A stretch of DNA of 64,000 bases, taken from Mycobacterium sp. 1164985.4. GTDB taxonomy: Bacteria > Actinomycetota > Actinomycetes > Mycobacteriales > Mycobacteriaceae. The first letter of the stretch is position 1, and each line of letters starts with the position of its first letter. The stretch is taken from NCBI RefSeq assembly GCF_001668575.1, contig NZ_LZMD01000071.1:1-64000 (forward strand), given 5' to 3'. Below are positions 56,201 to 64,000 of this stretch, one piece after another. The notes beneath the pieces were generated by a model. It was not told the origin of the DNA, did no database searches, and worked only from the letters and a program-made list of their open reading frames with translations. A program made the position numbers and the translations under genes.

Positions 56201-58006
56201 GTCTACGGCTTCATGCAGGGCGCGTTCGCCAGCCGGTTCAACGTTCCGGCGCAGCTCGTCGCCCCGATACCCGAGAGCCTCGACGCCGTCGCGGCGGCCA
56301 CAATCCCCGCCGCGGCGCTCACGGCGCGGCTTGCGTTCGACTGGGCGATACTGCGACCCGGTGACCGCGTGCTCATCCACGCCGCGAGCGGTGGTGTCGG
56401 GCTGGCCGCAATCCAGATGGCGCAACAGCACGGCGCCGTCGTCTTCGCGACCGCCAGCACCTACAAGCGTACGACGCTGCGCGCGATGGGCGTGGAGCAC
56501 GTATACGATTCGCGCACCACCGATTTCGCCGATCAGATCCTGGCCGACACCGACGGCGCGGGCGTGGACGTCGTGCTCAACAGCCTGACCAACGAGGGCT
56601 TCATCGAGGCGACGGTACGGGCCACCGCGCACAACGGTCGTTTCGCCGAAATCGCCAAACGCGACATCTGGACGCCGGAGCAGATGGCGGCGGTCCGGCC
56701 GGACATCGCTTACGAGATCGTCGCGCTGGACACGGTCACCTTCCAGGAGCCCGAACGCGTCCGCGGCCTGCTGACCGAGGTGTCGGACGGGCTGGCGAGC
56801 GGCGAATGGGCGCCGCTGCCCGCGGAGGTCTACCCGCTGACCGAGGCGAGGAGCGCCTTCCGCCGCATGCAGCAGGCGCGCCACGTCGGCAAGATCGTGC
56901 TGCAGATACCGAATCCCTTGCAGCCGAAGCACGATCGGAGCTATTTGATCACCGGCGGCCTAGGGGCGATCGGCCTGCACACCGCCGCGTACCTCGCGCA
57001 ACTGGGCGCCGGCGACATCGTGCTGACCAGCCGCCGCGAACCCGACGCGGATGCGCAGCGCGTGATCGACGAGACCATCGAGCGCTACAAGTGCCGCATC
57101 CACACCCTCTGTGCCGACGTCGGCGACGAGGCTGAGGTGTCGCGGTTGCTCGACCGGATCCGTGCGGAGTTGCCGCCGCTCGCCGGTGTCGCGCATCTGG
57201 CCGGGGTGCTCGACGATGCCCTGCTGTCCCAGCAGGATCTCGACCGCTTCCGGACCACGCTGCGGCCCAAGGCTTTCGGCGCCTACCACCTGGACCGGTT
57301 GACGCGGGACGACGACCTCGACTTCTTCATCGTCTCGTCGTCGGTGTCCAGCGTGTTCGGATCGCCCGGACAGGCCAACTACGCGACGGCCAATGCCCTG
57401 CTCGACGGCCTGGTCGCGCGGCGGCGTGCGCGCGGCTTGCCGGCCACCGGCGTCAACTTCGGGCCGTGGGCCGACGGCGGGATGGCGTCGTCGGAAGCCG
57501 TGCGCGCCAATCTCAATGCGCAGGGCCTGGTGCCGCTGGAACCGTCGACGGCGCTGAGCGCGCTGACCGAGGTGATCGCGAACGGCACCGGCCAGGCGAC
57601 CGTCGTCAAGGCGAACTGGCAGCGGGCCGCGAAGTTGTTGGGCCCCGCCCGGCCGCCGATCCTCGATCTCGTGCTGCCGCGCCCCGAGGGTGAGGTGACA
57701 GGCGACAGTGAGCTGCTCCGTCAGTTGCAGGAGATCCCGGTTCCGCAGCGCGCGGGTTTCGTCACCGAGTTCCTTCAGCGCGAGGTGCAGAACTTCCTGC
57801 GGCTGGCGCAGCCGCCCGCCGCGACGAGTCGCTTCCTGGACCTCGGAACCGATTCGCTGATGGCGATCGAGCTGCGCAACCGGTTGCACAGCCAGTTCGG
57901 CGGCGCGTTCACCATCAACGCGACGGCGGTGTTCGACTATCCGACCATCGGCGGGCTCGCCGAGTATCTCGTCGGCCAGCTACCCGACGCCGAGGACGCT
58001 GACTGA
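47222..58006 (+). CDS. pks: Bimodular type I polyketide synthase of the TPP (phleic acid) cluster
   Basis: A 3594-residue enzyme. Module 1: KS (active Cys ~180, DTACSSSL), AT (Ser ~633 in [13 protein letters not shown] specificity motif), KR (GGLGAIG ~1137) and ACP (Ser ~1446, GMDSLMA), with no dehydratase. Module 2: KS (Cys ~1681), AT (Ser ~2141, HAFH), DH (His ~2442 in [10 protein letters not shown], Asp ~2608), ER ([13 protein letters not shown] ~3050), KR (GGLGAIG ~3243) and ACP (Ser ~3545). HAFH predicts malonyl-CoA at both steps. There is no thioesterase; PapA3 can take the product. The layout fits iterative synthesis of phleic acids, homologous to MSMEG_0408. ATG 47222 is preferred to GTG 47186. 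Confidence 0.93.
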   Translation: MGPAAQPVSFAIIGYAARFPGATDADEFWDLLREGRDAISEVPADRWNADDFFDPEPGSPGKVVTRRAGFIDDATGFDAPFFGLSTREARMMDPQHRLLLEMAWRAVEHSGVAPSALANTRTGVFVGLATHDYLGMASDELTYPEIEAYMAIGTSNAAAAGRISYRLGLQGPAVAVDTACSSSLVAIHQACQALRLGECDLVLAGGANVLLTPATMITFSNARMLAPDGRCKTFDAAADGYVRGEGCGVIVIKRLEDALRDGDRIRAVIRGSAVNQDGASGGLTVPNGVAQQQVIVDALKRADLQPSDVEYLEAHGTGTSLGDPIEAQAAGAAFGPGRQPGRPLLMGSAKTNIGHLEAAAGIAGVIKVVLALEHEALPKHLNFENPSPHIPWERLPVEVVTETIPWKRNGRPRIAGVSSFGFAGTNAHVILEEAPEVPAPAPEPAETAQRFSVLPLSGRTPAALRLTADRYRRWMTEHPDAAVSDVSFTAGAGRAHLQHRAALVVNSTQSAADLLEALAEDRPAPGLVRGECYEPPKTAWLFTGQGSQYPGMARELFDTEPVFADTMRRCAAAVADALEKPLLDVVFDVDGAGSDETLRQTSYAQPALFAVEIGLARLWQSWGFEPDVVLGHSVGQYAAACVAGVFSLEDGARLIAERGRLFGSLPAGGRMAAVFAAAERVEDLTDDFASLSVAAYNGANTVLSGPGADLEEAVARLAGDGVRCEWLDTSHAFHSALLDPILDEFESYAERFTFAAPQRILIDNRTGAALGRSVKLDGSYWRRHARQPVEFAKSVRTLADINCKVLVEIGPRPLLAAAALAAWPDPATAPKVIASLRPNVADHRQISEALADAYVAGHLPAFGALRQPNARKVDLPTYPFEHREYWFRDDRRPAGQSATSNAPAPVRAVEATVDDRYEIRWEKAAASSHGDGQEYEWIVIADNAGAVGPLTDALANRGGTYRIVGLPATDADEDALADALRAASAPRIVHAAALGSPATPSMRSLLRIQHRVLGGTRRLLRAAAAAEQRASVWIVTRGAQWVTDGDSVVPDQGCVWGFGRAAALELPQVWGGLADLAECTADEWSHLLDRITTSAGSGIRDDQLAVRGADVYVPRLNRRPGRTASLHVRSDATYLVTGGLGAIGLEIAAAVAAQGAKHLLLTSRRTPDDDTRQRIDALAAQHGVDVRVVAADVADAHDVARLIATIEDELPPLAGIVHAAGEIGTMPLDSLDDAEVDRVFAGKVWGAWHLSESAADLHLDFLVFTSSIASVWGGFGQTAYGAANAYLDGLAWRLREQGVPAVSVNFGPWSTGMADAESRTRLEQRGVQTLSPAEALAGLADVVSASTAQGVVARIDWARFLPLYQQAGRRGFLAELERELPTTSAAAAPAAPSGPTELVERLSTAPVQQRKRLLTNYLRDAVAEVTRVDAAEIREDAGFFDLGMDSLMAVELRRRLEQGVGQEIPVTLVMDHPRLSDAADYLLGEVLGLSKQAGAETRPTAPTAPPRTDEPIAVVAVSCRFPGAPNPEAFWELLSGGVDAIREVPDDRFDIDEFYDPDPEVAGKTYTRFGGFLDGIDGFDPEFFGISPREAVWIEPQQRLMLETVWEGLERAGYSPANLRGSRTGVFAGVAANEYAHLLSSESVDKIEPYFITGNALNAISGRVAFALGLEGPAVAVDTACSSALVAVHQAVQALRSGDCDMALAGGVNVLLSPVTVIAASRARMLSPVGRCKTFDASADGYVRSEGCGILVLKRLSDAERDCDRICAVIPSSAVNQDGGSSGLTVPNGGAQQRLINTALARAGLTGADIDYLEAHGTGTPLGDPIEVQAAAAVYGASREPDHPLLMGSVKTNIGHTESASGAAGLIKVVLSLQRKAIPQSLHFHDPSPHIPWESLPVQVVDKTRPWQTNGKPRRAGVSSFGFTGTNAHVIVEEAPLSATEDEYSSDGATFEPADLREPLHVLPLSARSTDALVALAKRYGDWLEANPKADIADLCHTAGVGRTHFEHRGALVVDSLEDVGELLTDLAGNRLRPGVVRGECTDAPTTAWLFTGQGSQYPGMARELFDCEPVFADTVKRCAEAVDGILPRPLLEVLFAVDREIGAALRHTSYAQPALFAVEMGLARLWQSWGIEPDVVLGHSVGQYAAACVAGVFDLEDGARLIAERGRLFGRLPDGGRMAAVFADAKQIEDVVGEFPRVSVAAYNGPNTVVSGPAEDVERIVERFTDDGVRCTALETSHAFHSALLDPVLDEFESYASQFEFTAPTIPLVCNRTGAVLTGHANLNAQYWRRHSRQPVQFAESVRTVAALGCSVLMEIGPQPVLTGAAVQVWPEHVTAPRPIVSLRKGVADRRQIADALAAAYVSGLQPDFAALQPKPSRRLELPTYPFQRRRFWPKTVGIAMDGTTSAAASGILGTAKDLASGDTVYTSRLSVRSQPWLSDHVIYGTVVVPGATYAVMALTAVGAPARVRDVFFYEPIILPEKASREVQLTLRPSGDADEWRFQVHSRPYGERSAEWSLNADGTVVSGSDNEPAPEDPIDETIEQCNRMRPQELFETFADMELAWGPTWSGSLKSLWLGDGEAIGDIIVGEELAEQLGSEPMHPVLMDLCTGVAFPAFPALLAAEKGVNDLFLPLRYGQVALREKMPRRFYCRARWHTSELDSETQVFDLDFVSRDGRPLGGIREFTVKRAPREALLRGLGGDATRLVYTLGWHEVPLPDTEAAPEGTWLVAGFGELAATLPGCVAYDRRADAQSLGLQLTDAHGRGIPFSGVVWRATASHPDESNAEAAARIEGDIADLLDAVHTVQRGKAKLPNGLWIVTERAVATESGEPVDPAQAALWGFGRTTINEEPTLRCTLVDCDGSPEAVRAVTRLLAAPVGEPELALRQGKLLASRLLPWARSGHLTVPRSSDYVLAPTERGAIDNLRLNQAEVPAPAEGYVQVRVEAAGLNFRDVLNVLGLYPGDPGPIGGDFAGVVTQLGDGVAGLEVGQRVYGFMQGAFASRFNVPAQLVAPIPESLDAVAAATIPAAALTARLAFDWAILRPGDRVLIHAASGGVGLAAIQMAQQHGAVVFATASTYKRTTLRAMGVEHVYDSRTTDFADQILADTDGAGVDVVLNSLTNEGFIEATVRATAHNGRFAEIAKRDIWTPEQMAAVRPDIAYEIVALDTVTFQEPERVRGLLTEVSDGLASGEWAPLPAEVYPLTEARSAFRRMQQARHVGKIVLQIPNPLQPKHDRSYLITGGLGAIGLHTAAYLAQLGAGDIVLTSRREPDADAQRVIDETIERYKCRIHTLCADVGDEAEVSRLLDRIRAELPPLAGVAHLAGVLDDALLSQQDLDRFRTTLRPKAFGAYHLDRLTRDDDLDFFIVSSSVSSVFGSPGQANYATANALLDGLVARRRARGLPATGVNFGPWADGGMASSEAVRANLNAQGLVPLEPSTALSALTEVIANGTGQATVVKANWQRAAKLLGPARPPILDLVLPRPEGEVTGDSELLRQLQEIPVPQRAGFVTEFLQREVQNFLRLAQPPAATSRFLDLGTDSLMAIELRNRLHSQFGGAFTINATAVFDYPTIGGLAEYLVGQLPDAEDAD

Positions 58007-58013
58007 TCCCGCC

Positions 58014-58068
58014 GAGCGCACGGTCGTGAGCAACCCGTCCTGGGAAACGCGTACAGAAGCGTGCGCTC
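58014..58068. terminator. Inverted repeat between convergent pks and DapB-like genes
   Basis: GAGCGCACG (58014-58022) and CGTGCGCTC (58060-58068) form perfect 9-bp arms with a 37-base loop, followed by an A-rich run. Its position just after the pks stop suggests a shared terminator; the long loop makes this uncertain. Confidence 0.45.
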
Positions 58069-58080
58069 TGCGAGAAAAAG

Positions 58081-59160
58081 TCAGGCCCAGCGCTGCGCCT
58101 GCACTTCGGGCGGCAGCGTCGTCTGCAGCGGCACGTCGAGCCCGTCGTAGATGCCGGGCTTCTGCTCGGCCAGCCATGCGATCGCGCCGAGCAGACGGTT
58201 GGTGGCGGTGGTGTTGCCGCCGTCGGCGCGGGTGCCGCCGGGCACGTCGGCGCGGGTGGTGATCGTCAGCCGCGGGTCGCCGTCGATGATCACGCGGTGA
58301 TCGCCGAGGCCTTCGTCGGGATACGGCCAGTCCGGTGCGCATGACGCGTGGATGCGAGTGATGTGGTCGATGACGATGCGTTCGCGGCCGCCCGACTTCC
58401 CGATCACCTTCAACCAGAACGCGCCCTGGGTGCCCTTCTCGAAGGTGCCCATCACCGTCTCGACGGACTCCTCGAGTGGGCGGCGTTCGACTTCCTCGGA
58501 GATCTCGTCGATCTCCATGCCGAGGTTGCGGCCGACCATCCGGACGTTGCCGCCCCACACCATCGTCGGGATCGACGGCAACAACATCATCGGTGTCTCG
58601 TCCATGGACCCCCCAAAACCACACAGCACCCGCACAGAATGCGGCTGGTTGTAGGTGGAGTAGTCGAATATCTCCTGGCAGTGGATGGTCTTGATCCTGG
58701 TGCACAGGCCGGCGGCGATCACCGCCAGCGCGTCGTTGCCCCAGCCTGGGTCGACGCCACTGACGAGCAGCGTCGAGTTGCCCTCCTCGGCGGCGCGGGT
58801 GAGCCGGTCGACCCACTCGGGCGGCGCCGAGCGCGGGTCGTAGAGCGAATACAGCGAGGGCGTCACCACATGCCTGCCCGCCCGCAAGCAGCGTTCGATG
58901 TCGGCGACGGCGTCGTCGGGACGGATGTCGCCGGACGCCATGTAAGCGACGGCATCGCATCCCGCCAGCGCGCCATCCACGTCGATGGTGACGGCGACGC
59001 CGGAAGGGCCGTCGAGCGCGGCGAACTCCGTTGCGTCTTTACCCGCCTTGTCCTGCGAGGACGTGATGACGCTCGCCAGTTCCAACCCCGGGAAAGCAGT
59101 CGCTGAGCGGATGGCCGACGACCCCATGTTGCCCGTCCCCCAGACCGCGACTCGAAGCAT
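58081..59160 (-). CDS. DapB-like NAD(P)-binding dehydrogenase (paralogue 4)
   Basis: A 359-residue protein with an N-terminal Rossmann domain (MLRVAVWGTGNMGSSAIRSA, GxGxxG) and the same overall layout as the three proteins at 4626-9245, but more divergent. ATG 59160 is preceded by a TAGGGT -10 hexamer with six bases between, so it is probably leaderless. It lies between the polyketide synthase and fadE5, in the place of M. smegmatis MSMEG_0407; whether it contributes to TPP synthesis is not known. Confidence 0.82.
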   Translation of the reverse strand: MLRVAVWGTGNMGSSAIRSATAFPGLELASVITSSQDKAGKDATEFAALDGPSGVAVTIDVDGALAGCDAVAYMASGDIRPDDAVADIERCLRAGRHVVTPSLYSLYDPRSAPPEWVDRLTRAAEEGNSTLLVSGVDPGWGNDALAVIAAGLCTRIKTIHCQEIFDYSTYNQPHSVRVLCGFGGSMDETPMMLLPSIPTMVWGGNVRMVGRNLGMEIDEISEEVERRPLEESVETVMGTFEKGTQGAFWLKVIGKSGGRERIVIDHITRIHASCAPDWPYPDEGLGDHRVIIDGDPRLTITTRADVPGGTRADGGNTTATNRLLGAIAWLAEQKPGIYDGLDVPLQTTLPPEVQAQRWA

Positions 59161-59296
59161 CGCAACACCCTATCGGGAGGTGCGTGACGATTCTCACAGG
59201 GGATCGGCATGCCCGTTCAGACACCCGTCAACTGCGGATTTGTGGGCATCGACCAACCGGGCGGTTAGTTAGGCACGGGAAATTGTTTTGGCTTGG

Positions 59297-59347
59297 TTTG
59301 AGTTGAAGTTACTGATGGGTATAGTTCGGGCAGTTACTGGTGGGTAA
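59297..59347 (+). promoter_or_regulatory. fadE5 promoter with two tandem repressor-type sites
   Basis: TTTGAG (59297-59302) and TATAGT (59320-59325), 17 bases apart, form a good promoter. TTACTGATGGGTAT (59309-59322) overlaps the -10, and TTACTGGTGGGTAA (59334-59347, within the perfect palindrome GTTAC-N6-GTAAC) lies at the start of transcription. Both match TTACT-N4-RGTAA/T, also found at 63620 between fadA2 and fabG4. Confidence 0.6.
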
Positions 59348-59396
59348 CTTAAGCAAGAAGTACCCAACCAAGTGGCCGTCTCACCGAGGAGGAAAT

Positions 59397-61232
59397 GTGA
59401 GCCACTACAAGAGCAACGTTCGTGACCAGGTATTCAACCTGTTCGAGGTCTTCGGGGTCGACAAGGCGCTGGGCGAAGGTGACTACACCGACCTCGACGT
59501 CGACACCGCCCGCGAAATGCTCGGCGAGATCGCCCGGTTGGCTGAGGGCCCGATCGCCGATTCGTTCGCCGACGCGGACCGCAACCCCCCGACGTTCGAC
59601 CCCAACACCCACGCGGTGACGCTCCCCGACTCGTTCAAGAAGTCGATGCGCGCGCTGCTCGAGGGTGGCTGGGACAAGGTCGGCCTCGCCGAGGAACTCG
59701 GGGGCATGCCGATGCCCCGCGCGCTGCAGTGGGCGCTGATCGAGCACATTCTCGGCGCTAATCCCGCCGCCTACATGTATGCGATGGGCGCGGGCATGTG
59801 CGAGATCTTCTACCACAACGGCACCGACGAGCAGAAGAAGTGGGCCGTGCTGGCCGCCGAGCGCGGTTGGGGCGCCACGATGGTGCTGACCGAGCCCGAC
59901 GCGGGTTCCGACGTCGGTGCGGGCCGCACCAAGGCTGTTCAGCAGCCCGACGGCACCTGGCACATTGACGGCGTCAAGCGCTTTATCACCTCGGGTGACT
60001 CCGACGATCTGTTCGAGAACATCATGCATCTGGTGCTGGCCCGCCCCGAGGGCGCCGGCCCGGGCACCAAGGGTCTGTCGCTATTCTTCGTGCCGAAGTA
60101 TCACTTCGACCCGGAGACCGGTGAGCCCGGCGAGCGCAACGGTGTCTTCGTCACCAACGTCGAGCACAAGATGGGCCTGAAGGTCTCGGCCACTTGTGAG
60201 CTGTCCCTCGGTCAGCACGGCACCCCCGCCGTCGGCTGGCTGGTCGGCGAGGTGCACGACGGCATCGCGCAGATGTTCGACGTCATCGAGCAGGCTCGAA
60301 TGATGGTGGGCACCAAGGCGATCGCCACGCTGTCGACCGGCTACCTGAACGCACTCGAGTACGCCAAGGAACGCGTGCAGGGCGCCGACATGACGCAGAT
60401 GACCGACAAGACGGCTCCGCGCGTCACGATCACGCACCACCCCGACGTACGCCGTTCGCTGATGACCCAGAAGGCATACGCCGAGGGTCTGCGCGCGCTG
60501 TACCTGTACACGGCGACCTACCAGGACGCCCCGGTGGCCAAGGCCGTGCACGATGTGGACGCCGAGCTGGCCGCGCGGGTCAACGACCTGATGCTGCCGA
60601 TCGTCAAGGGTGTCGGCTCGGAGCAGGCGTACGCCAAGCTCACCGAGAGCCTGCAGACCTTCGGTGGTTCGGGCTTCCTGCAGGACTATCCCATCGAGCA
60701 GTACATCCGGGACGCCAAGATCGACTCGCTCTACGAGGGCACCACCGCCATCCAGGCGCAGGACTTCTTCTTCCGCAAGATCGTCCGCGACAAGGGTGTG
60801 GCGCTTGCTCACGTGGCCGGGCAGATCGAGCAGTTCGTCAAGAACGAGTCTGGCAACGGCCGGCTGAAGGCCGAGCGCGCGCTTCTGGCCACCGCGCTGG
60901 AGGACGTCCAGGCCATGGCCGCGTCGCTCACCGGCTACCTGATGGCGGCGCAGGAGAACCCGACCGAGCTGTACAAGGTCGGCCTGGGCTCGGTGCGCTT
61001 CCTGATGAGCGTCGGCGATCTGGTCATCGGCTGGCTGCTGCAGCAGCACGCCGCGGTGGCCATCGACAAGCTCGATGCCGGTGTCAGCGGCGACGACCAG
61101 TCCTTCTACGAGGGCAAGGTCGCGGTGGCGTCGTTCTTCGCGAAGAACTTCCTGCCGATGCTGACCAGCACGCGTCAGATCATCGAGAACCTCGACAACG
61201 AGGTGATGGAACTCGACGAGGCGGCCTTCTAA
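59397..61232 (+). CDS. fadE5: Acyl-CoA dehydrogenase FadE5
   Basis: A 611-residue long-form acyl-CoA dehydrogenase, the same length as Rv0244c. FAD-binding and catalytic regions include [20 protein letters not shown] (~160-180), [20 protein letters not shown] (~420-440) and [16 protein letters not shown]. It oxidises acyl-CoA to trans-2-enoyl-CoA with a broad chain-length range and passes electrons to ETF. GTG 59397 is fixed by the perfect site GAGGAGGAAAT directly upstream. It is a single gene ending at a strong terminator; fadA2 lies opposite. Confidence 0.96.
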   Translation: MSHYKSNVRDQVFNLFEVFGVDKALGEGDYTDLDVDTAREMLGEIARLAEGPIADSFADADRNPPTFDPNTHAVTLPDSFKKSMRALLEGGWDKVGLAEELGGMPMPRALQWALIEHILGANPAAYMYAMGAGMCEIFYHNGTDEQKKWAVLAAERGWGATMVLTEPDAGSDVGAGRTKAVQQPDGTWHIDGVKRFITSGDSDDLFENIMHLVLARPEGAGPGTKGLSLFFVPKYHFDPETGEPGERNGVFVTNVEHKMGLKVSATCELSLGQHGTPAVGWLVGEVHDGIAQMFDVIEQARMMVGTKAIATLSTGYLNALEYAKERVQGADMTQMTDKTAPRVTITHHPDVRRSLMTQKAYAEGLRALYLYTATYQDAPVAKAVHDVDAELAARVNDLMLPIVKGVGSEQAYAKLTESLQTFGGSGFLQDYPIEQYIRDAKIDSLYEGTTAIQAQDFFFRKIVRDKGVALAHVAGQIEQFVKNESGNGRLKAERALLATALEDVQAMAASLTGYLMAAQENPTELYKVGLGSVRFLMSVGDLVIGWLLQQHAAVAIDKLDAGVSGDDQSFYEGKVAVASFFAKNFLPMLTSTRQIIENLDNEVMELDEAAF

Positions 61233-61251
61233 GCTTCTTTTGCCGCTTCGC

Positions 61252-61294
61252 AACCAAAACCGCCCCCGGTCTCTTCCCGGGGGCGTTTTTGGTT
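61252..61294 (+). terminator. Rho-independent terminator of fadE5
   Basis: AACCAAAAC...GCCCCCGG pairs with CCGGGGGC...GTTTTTGGTT around a short loop (61270-61276), giving a GC-rich stem with a T run in its descending arm, 20 bases after the fadE5 stop. It is a clear intrinsic terminator. From 61295 to 61465 I see no gene or other structure. Confidence 0.85.
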
Positions 61295-61465
61295 CCGCAG
61301 CCAGACGCAAAAGGGCGGGTTCGGGAGGACACCAGGTGCGTCACATCAGTCTCGCGCGGTCGGCTTTCAACCCTTGCCGACTCTTCGGAATTATCACTCC
61401 CGAACCCGTCGTGCGACCGATCGTACGCCGGTGATACGGATCACACCAGAGCGAATTTTCAGCGG

Positions 61466-62140
61466 TCAGGCGTCCTTGGAGCGCAGCAGCGCACGGCTGC
61501 GCGCACGCACCGAGTCCTCGTCGCGGCCCGACTCCAGGGCGGCTTCGCGCAAGGTCGGGACGACGTGGTTGGCCAGCGTCTGAGGTCCGGTCATCCACGT
61601 CATCGTCCCGGCGCTGCGCCGACCGCCCAGGCGCAGCATCTGCGGTCCGAGCGCTGCGAGGTAGACGTCCGGCCGCGGGGCGCCCGGCACCTTCAACGAG
61701 CCGCGCGTCGTCCAGAATTCGCCGGACGCGTCCGCGGGGTCGCCGTTCAGCAGGGGCAGCAGCGCGTCGAGGTATTCGCGCATCTGCCGCACCGGCTTGT
61801 CATACGAGATCCCCCACACCCCTTCGGTCACCATGCGGTGGCTCAACCCGACGCCGAGGGTGAAGCGGCCGCCCGCGATGGTGTTGAGCGTCAGCGCGCG
61901 CTGAGCCAATTGCGTGGGGTACTGGACCTGGATCGGGATCACGCCCGAGGCCACTTCGATGGTGTCGATCTCGCGGAACGCGACGGCCAGGATCGTCAGC
62001 AGGTCGGGGTCGTAGGGCAGCTGCGCCATCCACACCCAGCGGAAACCTTGGTCACGCAACGACCTCAGCTTGTCCAAAGAGGCGTCGAGCGGAGAACGGC
62101 CGTCGTCGAGAAGTCCGGTGAGAGCGACGCTGGTCTGCAT
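61466..62140 (-). CDS. Luciferase-like (F420-type) oxidoreductase, C-terminally shortened
   Basis: A 224-residue LLM-family protein resembling the F420-dependent MSMEG_4879-like group, with FRWVWMAQLPYDPDLLTILAVA, IEVASGVIPIQVQYP and the barrel segment GRFTLGVGLSHRMV. Family members run to roughly 265-290 residues; this one stops at ALLRSKDA, before the last barrel strands (the usual valine-rich VAGLPV segment and the final gate loop are missing), and neither of the other two frames continues them. It may be a decayed gene. ATG 62140 has a GGTGGG site upstream. A long hairpin separates it from fadA2. Confidence 0.7.
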   Translation of the reverse strand: MQTSVALTGLLDDGRSPLDASLDKLRSLRDQGFRWVWMAQLPYDPDLLTILAVAFREIDTIEVASGVIPIQVQYPTQLAQRALTLNTIAGGRFTLGVGLSHRMVTEGVWGISYDKPVRQMREYLDALLPLLNGDPADASGEFWTTRGSLKVPGAPRPDVYLAALGPQMLRLGGRRSAGTMTWMTGPQTLANHVVPTLREAALESGRDEDSVRARSRALLRSKDA

Positions 62141-62177
62141 CCCACCGTCGAAGCACGGGCCCAAAACGTTTAGTGCC

Positions 62178-62217
62178 CCGTACTGCCGTCGGGTCGGGGG
62201 GTCAGACGGCAGTACGG
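62178..62217 (-). terminator. Perfect 13-bp hairpin downstream of fadA2
   Basis: CCGTACTGCCGTC (62178-62190) pairs perfectly with GACGGCAGTACGG (62205-62217) over a 14-base G-rich loop. It lies 80 bases after the fadA2 stop and 38 before the LLM gene start on the same strand. It probably terminates fadA2 transcription or attenuates the downstream gene; there is no T tract. Confidence 0.6.
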
Positions 62218-62298
62218 AGCTATCCCGTGTATCGGCGCCGTTTCGGGGGGCGTTACAGCCACCGGAATTATTTTCTTCGGCGGGTTTCCCGGCTGTCC

Positions 62299-63597
62299 TC
62301 AGACCTCGAGGATCGCGGTCACACCCTGCCCGCCAGCTGCGCAGATGGAGATCAGGCCGCGCACCGGCTTGCCGGTTTCCTTCTTCTTCTCGGCGAGCTG
62401 CTTGGCCAGCTGCGCGACGATGCGCCCACCCGTTGCGGCGAACGGATGGCCTGCCGCGATCGAGGACCCGTTGACGTTCAGCTTCGACCGGTCGATCGAG
62501 CCCAGGGCCGCATCCAGGCCGAGACGCTCCTTGCAGTACTCCTCGGACTCCCAGGCCTGCAGCACGGCGAGCACCACGGACGCGAACGCCTCGTGGATCT
62601 CGTAGAAGTCGAAATCCTGCAGCGTCAGCCCGTTGCGGGCCAGCAGCGGTGGCACCGCGTACGTGCCGGCCATCAGCAGGCCGTCGCGGCCGTTGACATA
62701 GTCCACCGCCGCGGTCTGCGAGTCGACGAAGTACGCCATCGGCTCGATCGAGTGCTGCTCGGCCCACTTCTCGCTGGCGAGCAGCGCCACGGAGGCGCCG
62801 TCGGTCAGCGGGGTGGAGTTGCCCGCCGTCATGGTCGCGTCGCCGTTTCGCACCCCGAAGACGGGCTTGAGCTTGGCGAGCTTCTCGGCCGACGAATCGG
62901 GCCGCAGGTTGTTGTCGCGGTACAGCCCGAGGAACGGCGTGACGAGGTCATCGAAGAATCCGCGGTCGTAGGCGGCGGTCATGTTGCGGTGGCTCGCGGC
63001 GGCCAGCTCGTCCTGGTCGACGCGCTTGATGCCCATCTCCTTAGCGGTGACGGCGGCATGCTCGCCCATCGACATACCGGTGCGGGGCTCGCTGTTGACC
63101 GGGATTTGGATGCCCAGCGAGGCGGGTAGCTTGCCGACGAGCTTGAGCCGGTCGACGTTCGACTTGGCGCGGCGCAGGCCGAGCAGCGTGCGGCGAAGGT
63201 CGTCGCCGAGCGCGATCGGCGCATCCGAAGCGGTGTCCACCCCGCCGGCCGCCGCCACCTCGTAGCGGCCCGAGGCGATGCCGTCGGCCGCGCTGATGGT
63301 GGCCTGCAGCCCGGTGCCGCACGCCTGCTGGATGTCGAACGCCGGCGTGTACGACGACAGCGCGCTGCCGAGCACGCATTCGCGGATCAAGTTGAAGTCG
63401 CGGCTGTGCTTGAGCACGGCCCCGCCGATGACCGCGCCGAGGGTCTCGCCCTCGAGGTTGAAGCGCTCGATCAGGCCGCCCAACGCGGCGGTGAACATGT
63501 CCTGGTTGGACGCGCTGGAGTAGGCGCCATCTGAGCGGGCGAAAGGAATTCTGTTGCCACCGAGAATGGCGACGCGTCGGCGGGTATCACTAGGCAT
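62299..63597 (-). CDS. fadA2: Acetyl-CoA acyltransferase (thiolase) FadA2
   Basis: A 432-residue thiolase. The nucleophilic Cys lies in IQQACGTGLQA (~98), the conserved histidines in EIHEAFAS and AAGHPFAATGGR, and the second catalytic Cys in ISICAAGGQG near the C-terminus. It cleaves 3-ketoacyl-CoA to acetyl-CoA and a shortened acyl-CoA, the last step of beta-oxidation. It matches Rv0243. ATG 63597 is preceded by a TACTAT -10 hexamer at six bases, so it is probably leaderless. It is divergent from fabG4 across a shared palindrome. Confidence 0.95.
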   Translation of the reverse strand: MPSDTRRRVAILGGNRIPFARSDGAYSSASNQDMFTAALGGLIERFNLEGETLGAVIGGAVLKHSRDFNLIRECVLGSALSSYTPAFDIQQACGTGLQATISAADGIASGRYEVAAAGGVDTASDAPIALGDDLRRTLLGLRRAKSNVDRLKLVGKLPASLGIQIPVNSEPRTGMSMGEHAAVTAKEMGIKRVDQDELAAASHRNMTAAYDRGFFDDLVTPFLGLYRDNNLRPDSSAEKLAKLKPVFGVRNGDATMTAGNSTPLTDGASVALLASEKWAEQHSIEPMAYFVDSQTAAVDYVNGRDGLLMAGTYAVPPLLARNGLTLQDFDFYEIHEAFASVVLAVLQAWESEEYCKERLGLDAALGSIDRSKLNVNGSSIAAGHPFAATGGRIVAQLAKQLAEKKKETGKPVRGLISICAAGGQGVTAILEV

Positions 63598-63603
63598 GTA
63601 CCC

Positions 63604-63636
63604 ATAGTACCCACCCTTCTTACTCTGGAGTAAGTT
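63604..63636. promoter_or_regulatory. Divergent fadA2/fabG4 promoters with shared palindrome
   Basis: The perfect palindrome CTTACTC-TG-GAGTAAG (63619-63634) contains TTACTCTGGAGTAA, the same motif as at the fadE5 promoter. TACTAT (63609-63604, minus strand) is the leaderless -10 of fadA2, and TAAGTT (63631-63636), six bases before the fabG4 ATG, the possible -10 of fabG4. A dimer bound here would cover the fadA2 -35 region and the fabG4 -10. Confidence 0.6.
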
Positions 63637-63642
63637 CGTCCC

Positions 63643-64000
63643 ATGCCTTCCGATCTGTACTCGCAAATCGTCCACTCGGCGCCGGGGTCGTTCCTCGCCA
63701 AGCAACTCGGCATCCCGCAGCCCGAGACGCTGCGCCGCTACAAGCCCGGCGAGCCGCCGCTGTCGGGCACGTTGCTGATCGGCGGCGAGGGCCGGCTCGT
63801 CGAGCCGCTGCGCACCGCGCTCGCCGAGGACTACGACGTCGTCTCCGACAACCTCGGCGGTCGCTGGGCCGACTCGTTCGGCGGGCTCGTCTACGACGCC
63901 ACCGGCATCACCGAACCGGCCGGGCTGAAGGGCCTCTACACGTTCTTCACCCCGCTGCTACGCAACCTCGGGGCGTCCGGCCGCGTTGTCGTCATCGGCA
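63643..64000 (+). CDS. fabG4: FabG4 (HMw 3-oxoacyl reductase), 5' part only
   Basis: The first 119 codons of a gene running off the window: [38 protein letters not shown] and [20 protein letters not shown]. This is the N-terminal flavodoxin-like domain typical of high-molecular-weight FabG4 (Rv0242c, about 454 residues), which precedes the catalytic ketoreductase domain. The full protein is an NADH-dependent 3-oxoacyl reductase. It is divergent from fadA2. The assignment rests on the N-terminus and synteny. Confidence 0.88.
   Translation, partial: MPSDLYSQIVHSAPGSFLAKQLGIPQPETLRRYKPGEPPLSGTLLIGGEGRLVEPLRTALAEDYDVVSDNLGGRWADSFGGLVYDATGITEPAGLKGLYTFFTPLLRNLGASGRVVVIG

Noticed and set aside
57700..58006. 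Thioesterase domain at the PKS C-terminus
   Set aside because: The protein ends shortly after the second ACP; there is no room for a thioesterase and no GxSxG motif.

Overview
The window is high-GC DNA from a mycobacterium, most likely a fast-growing Mycolicibacterium related to M. smegmatis. The evidence is a near-complete block of mycobacterial synteny: fecB2, the Rv0264c/Rv0263c pair, aac(2'), nnaR, a CbiX-like chelatase, nirB/nirD, hsp20, Rv0250c, the sdh1 operon (Rv0249c-Rv0247c), the Rv0245 flavin reductase, fadE5, fadA2 and fabG4 occur in the order known from M. tuberculosis and M. smegmatis. GTG and TTG starts, ATGA/GTGA overlaps and apparently leaderless promoters (a -10 hexamer six bases before the start codon) are frequent. 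No tRNA, rRNA, CRISPR array or insertion sequence was seen. No gap between genes exceeds about 240 bases.

Left part (1-14.7 kb): accessory oxidative metabolism. Two cytochrome P450 genes, an AveC-like membrane protein (cut by the window edge), a Bfd-like [2Fe-2S] protein, three SDR dehydrogenases, three paralogous DapB-like NAD(P)-binding proteins, a signal-less periplasmic-binding-fold protein, a TetR regulator, and a downstream SDR / aldehyde dehydrogenase / NDMA-type alcohol dehydrogenase operon. Three copies of a 20-bp imperfect palindrome lie at promoters in the first 4.6 kb and suggest a common regulator. The substrate is not evident from sequence.

14.8-19.7 kb: a tightly overlapping five-gene operon encoding an AraC regulator, a PAS/GAF/SpoIIE-type phosphatase, a cobalamin-binding protein with the W-x9-EH signature of B12 photoreceptors, a STAS anti-anti-sigma protein and a MOSC protein. 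I consider this the best candidate for an undescribed signalling system: a B12 (possibly light) input wired to partner switching.

19.6-29.2 kb: an ArgP/LysG-type regulator divergent from a LysE exporter, an SDR, a 29-aa membrane peptide coupled to a YeiH transporter, FecB2, a YhhQ transporter, PxpB/PxpC, the chromosomal AAC(2') acetyltransferase, NnaR and a sirohydrochlorin chelatase-like protein. 29.2-38.8 kb: assimilatory nitrite reductase (nirBD), Hsp20 with an ECF-sigma/HspR-type promoter, an ICL/PEPM enzyme and succinate dehydrogenase 1, followed by a short tandem repeat.

38.9-59.2 kb: a lipid island between the Rv0245 and fadE5 homologues, matching the trehalose polyphleate (TPP) locus: GAP-like membrane protein, PE-PPE-domain acyltransferase, FAAL (FadD23), MmpL10, PapA3 and a 3594-residue bimodular polyketide synthase. 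The two modules (KS-AT-KR-ACP and KS-AT-DH-ER-KR-ACP) fit one unsaturated plus one saturated two-carbon extension per round, that is, the four-carbon periodicity of phleic acids. 59.4-64 kb: fadE5, a shortened LLM oxidoreductase, fadA2 and the start of fabG4. A shared TTACT-N4-RGTAA operator motif lies at the fadE5 and fadA2/fabG4 promoters.
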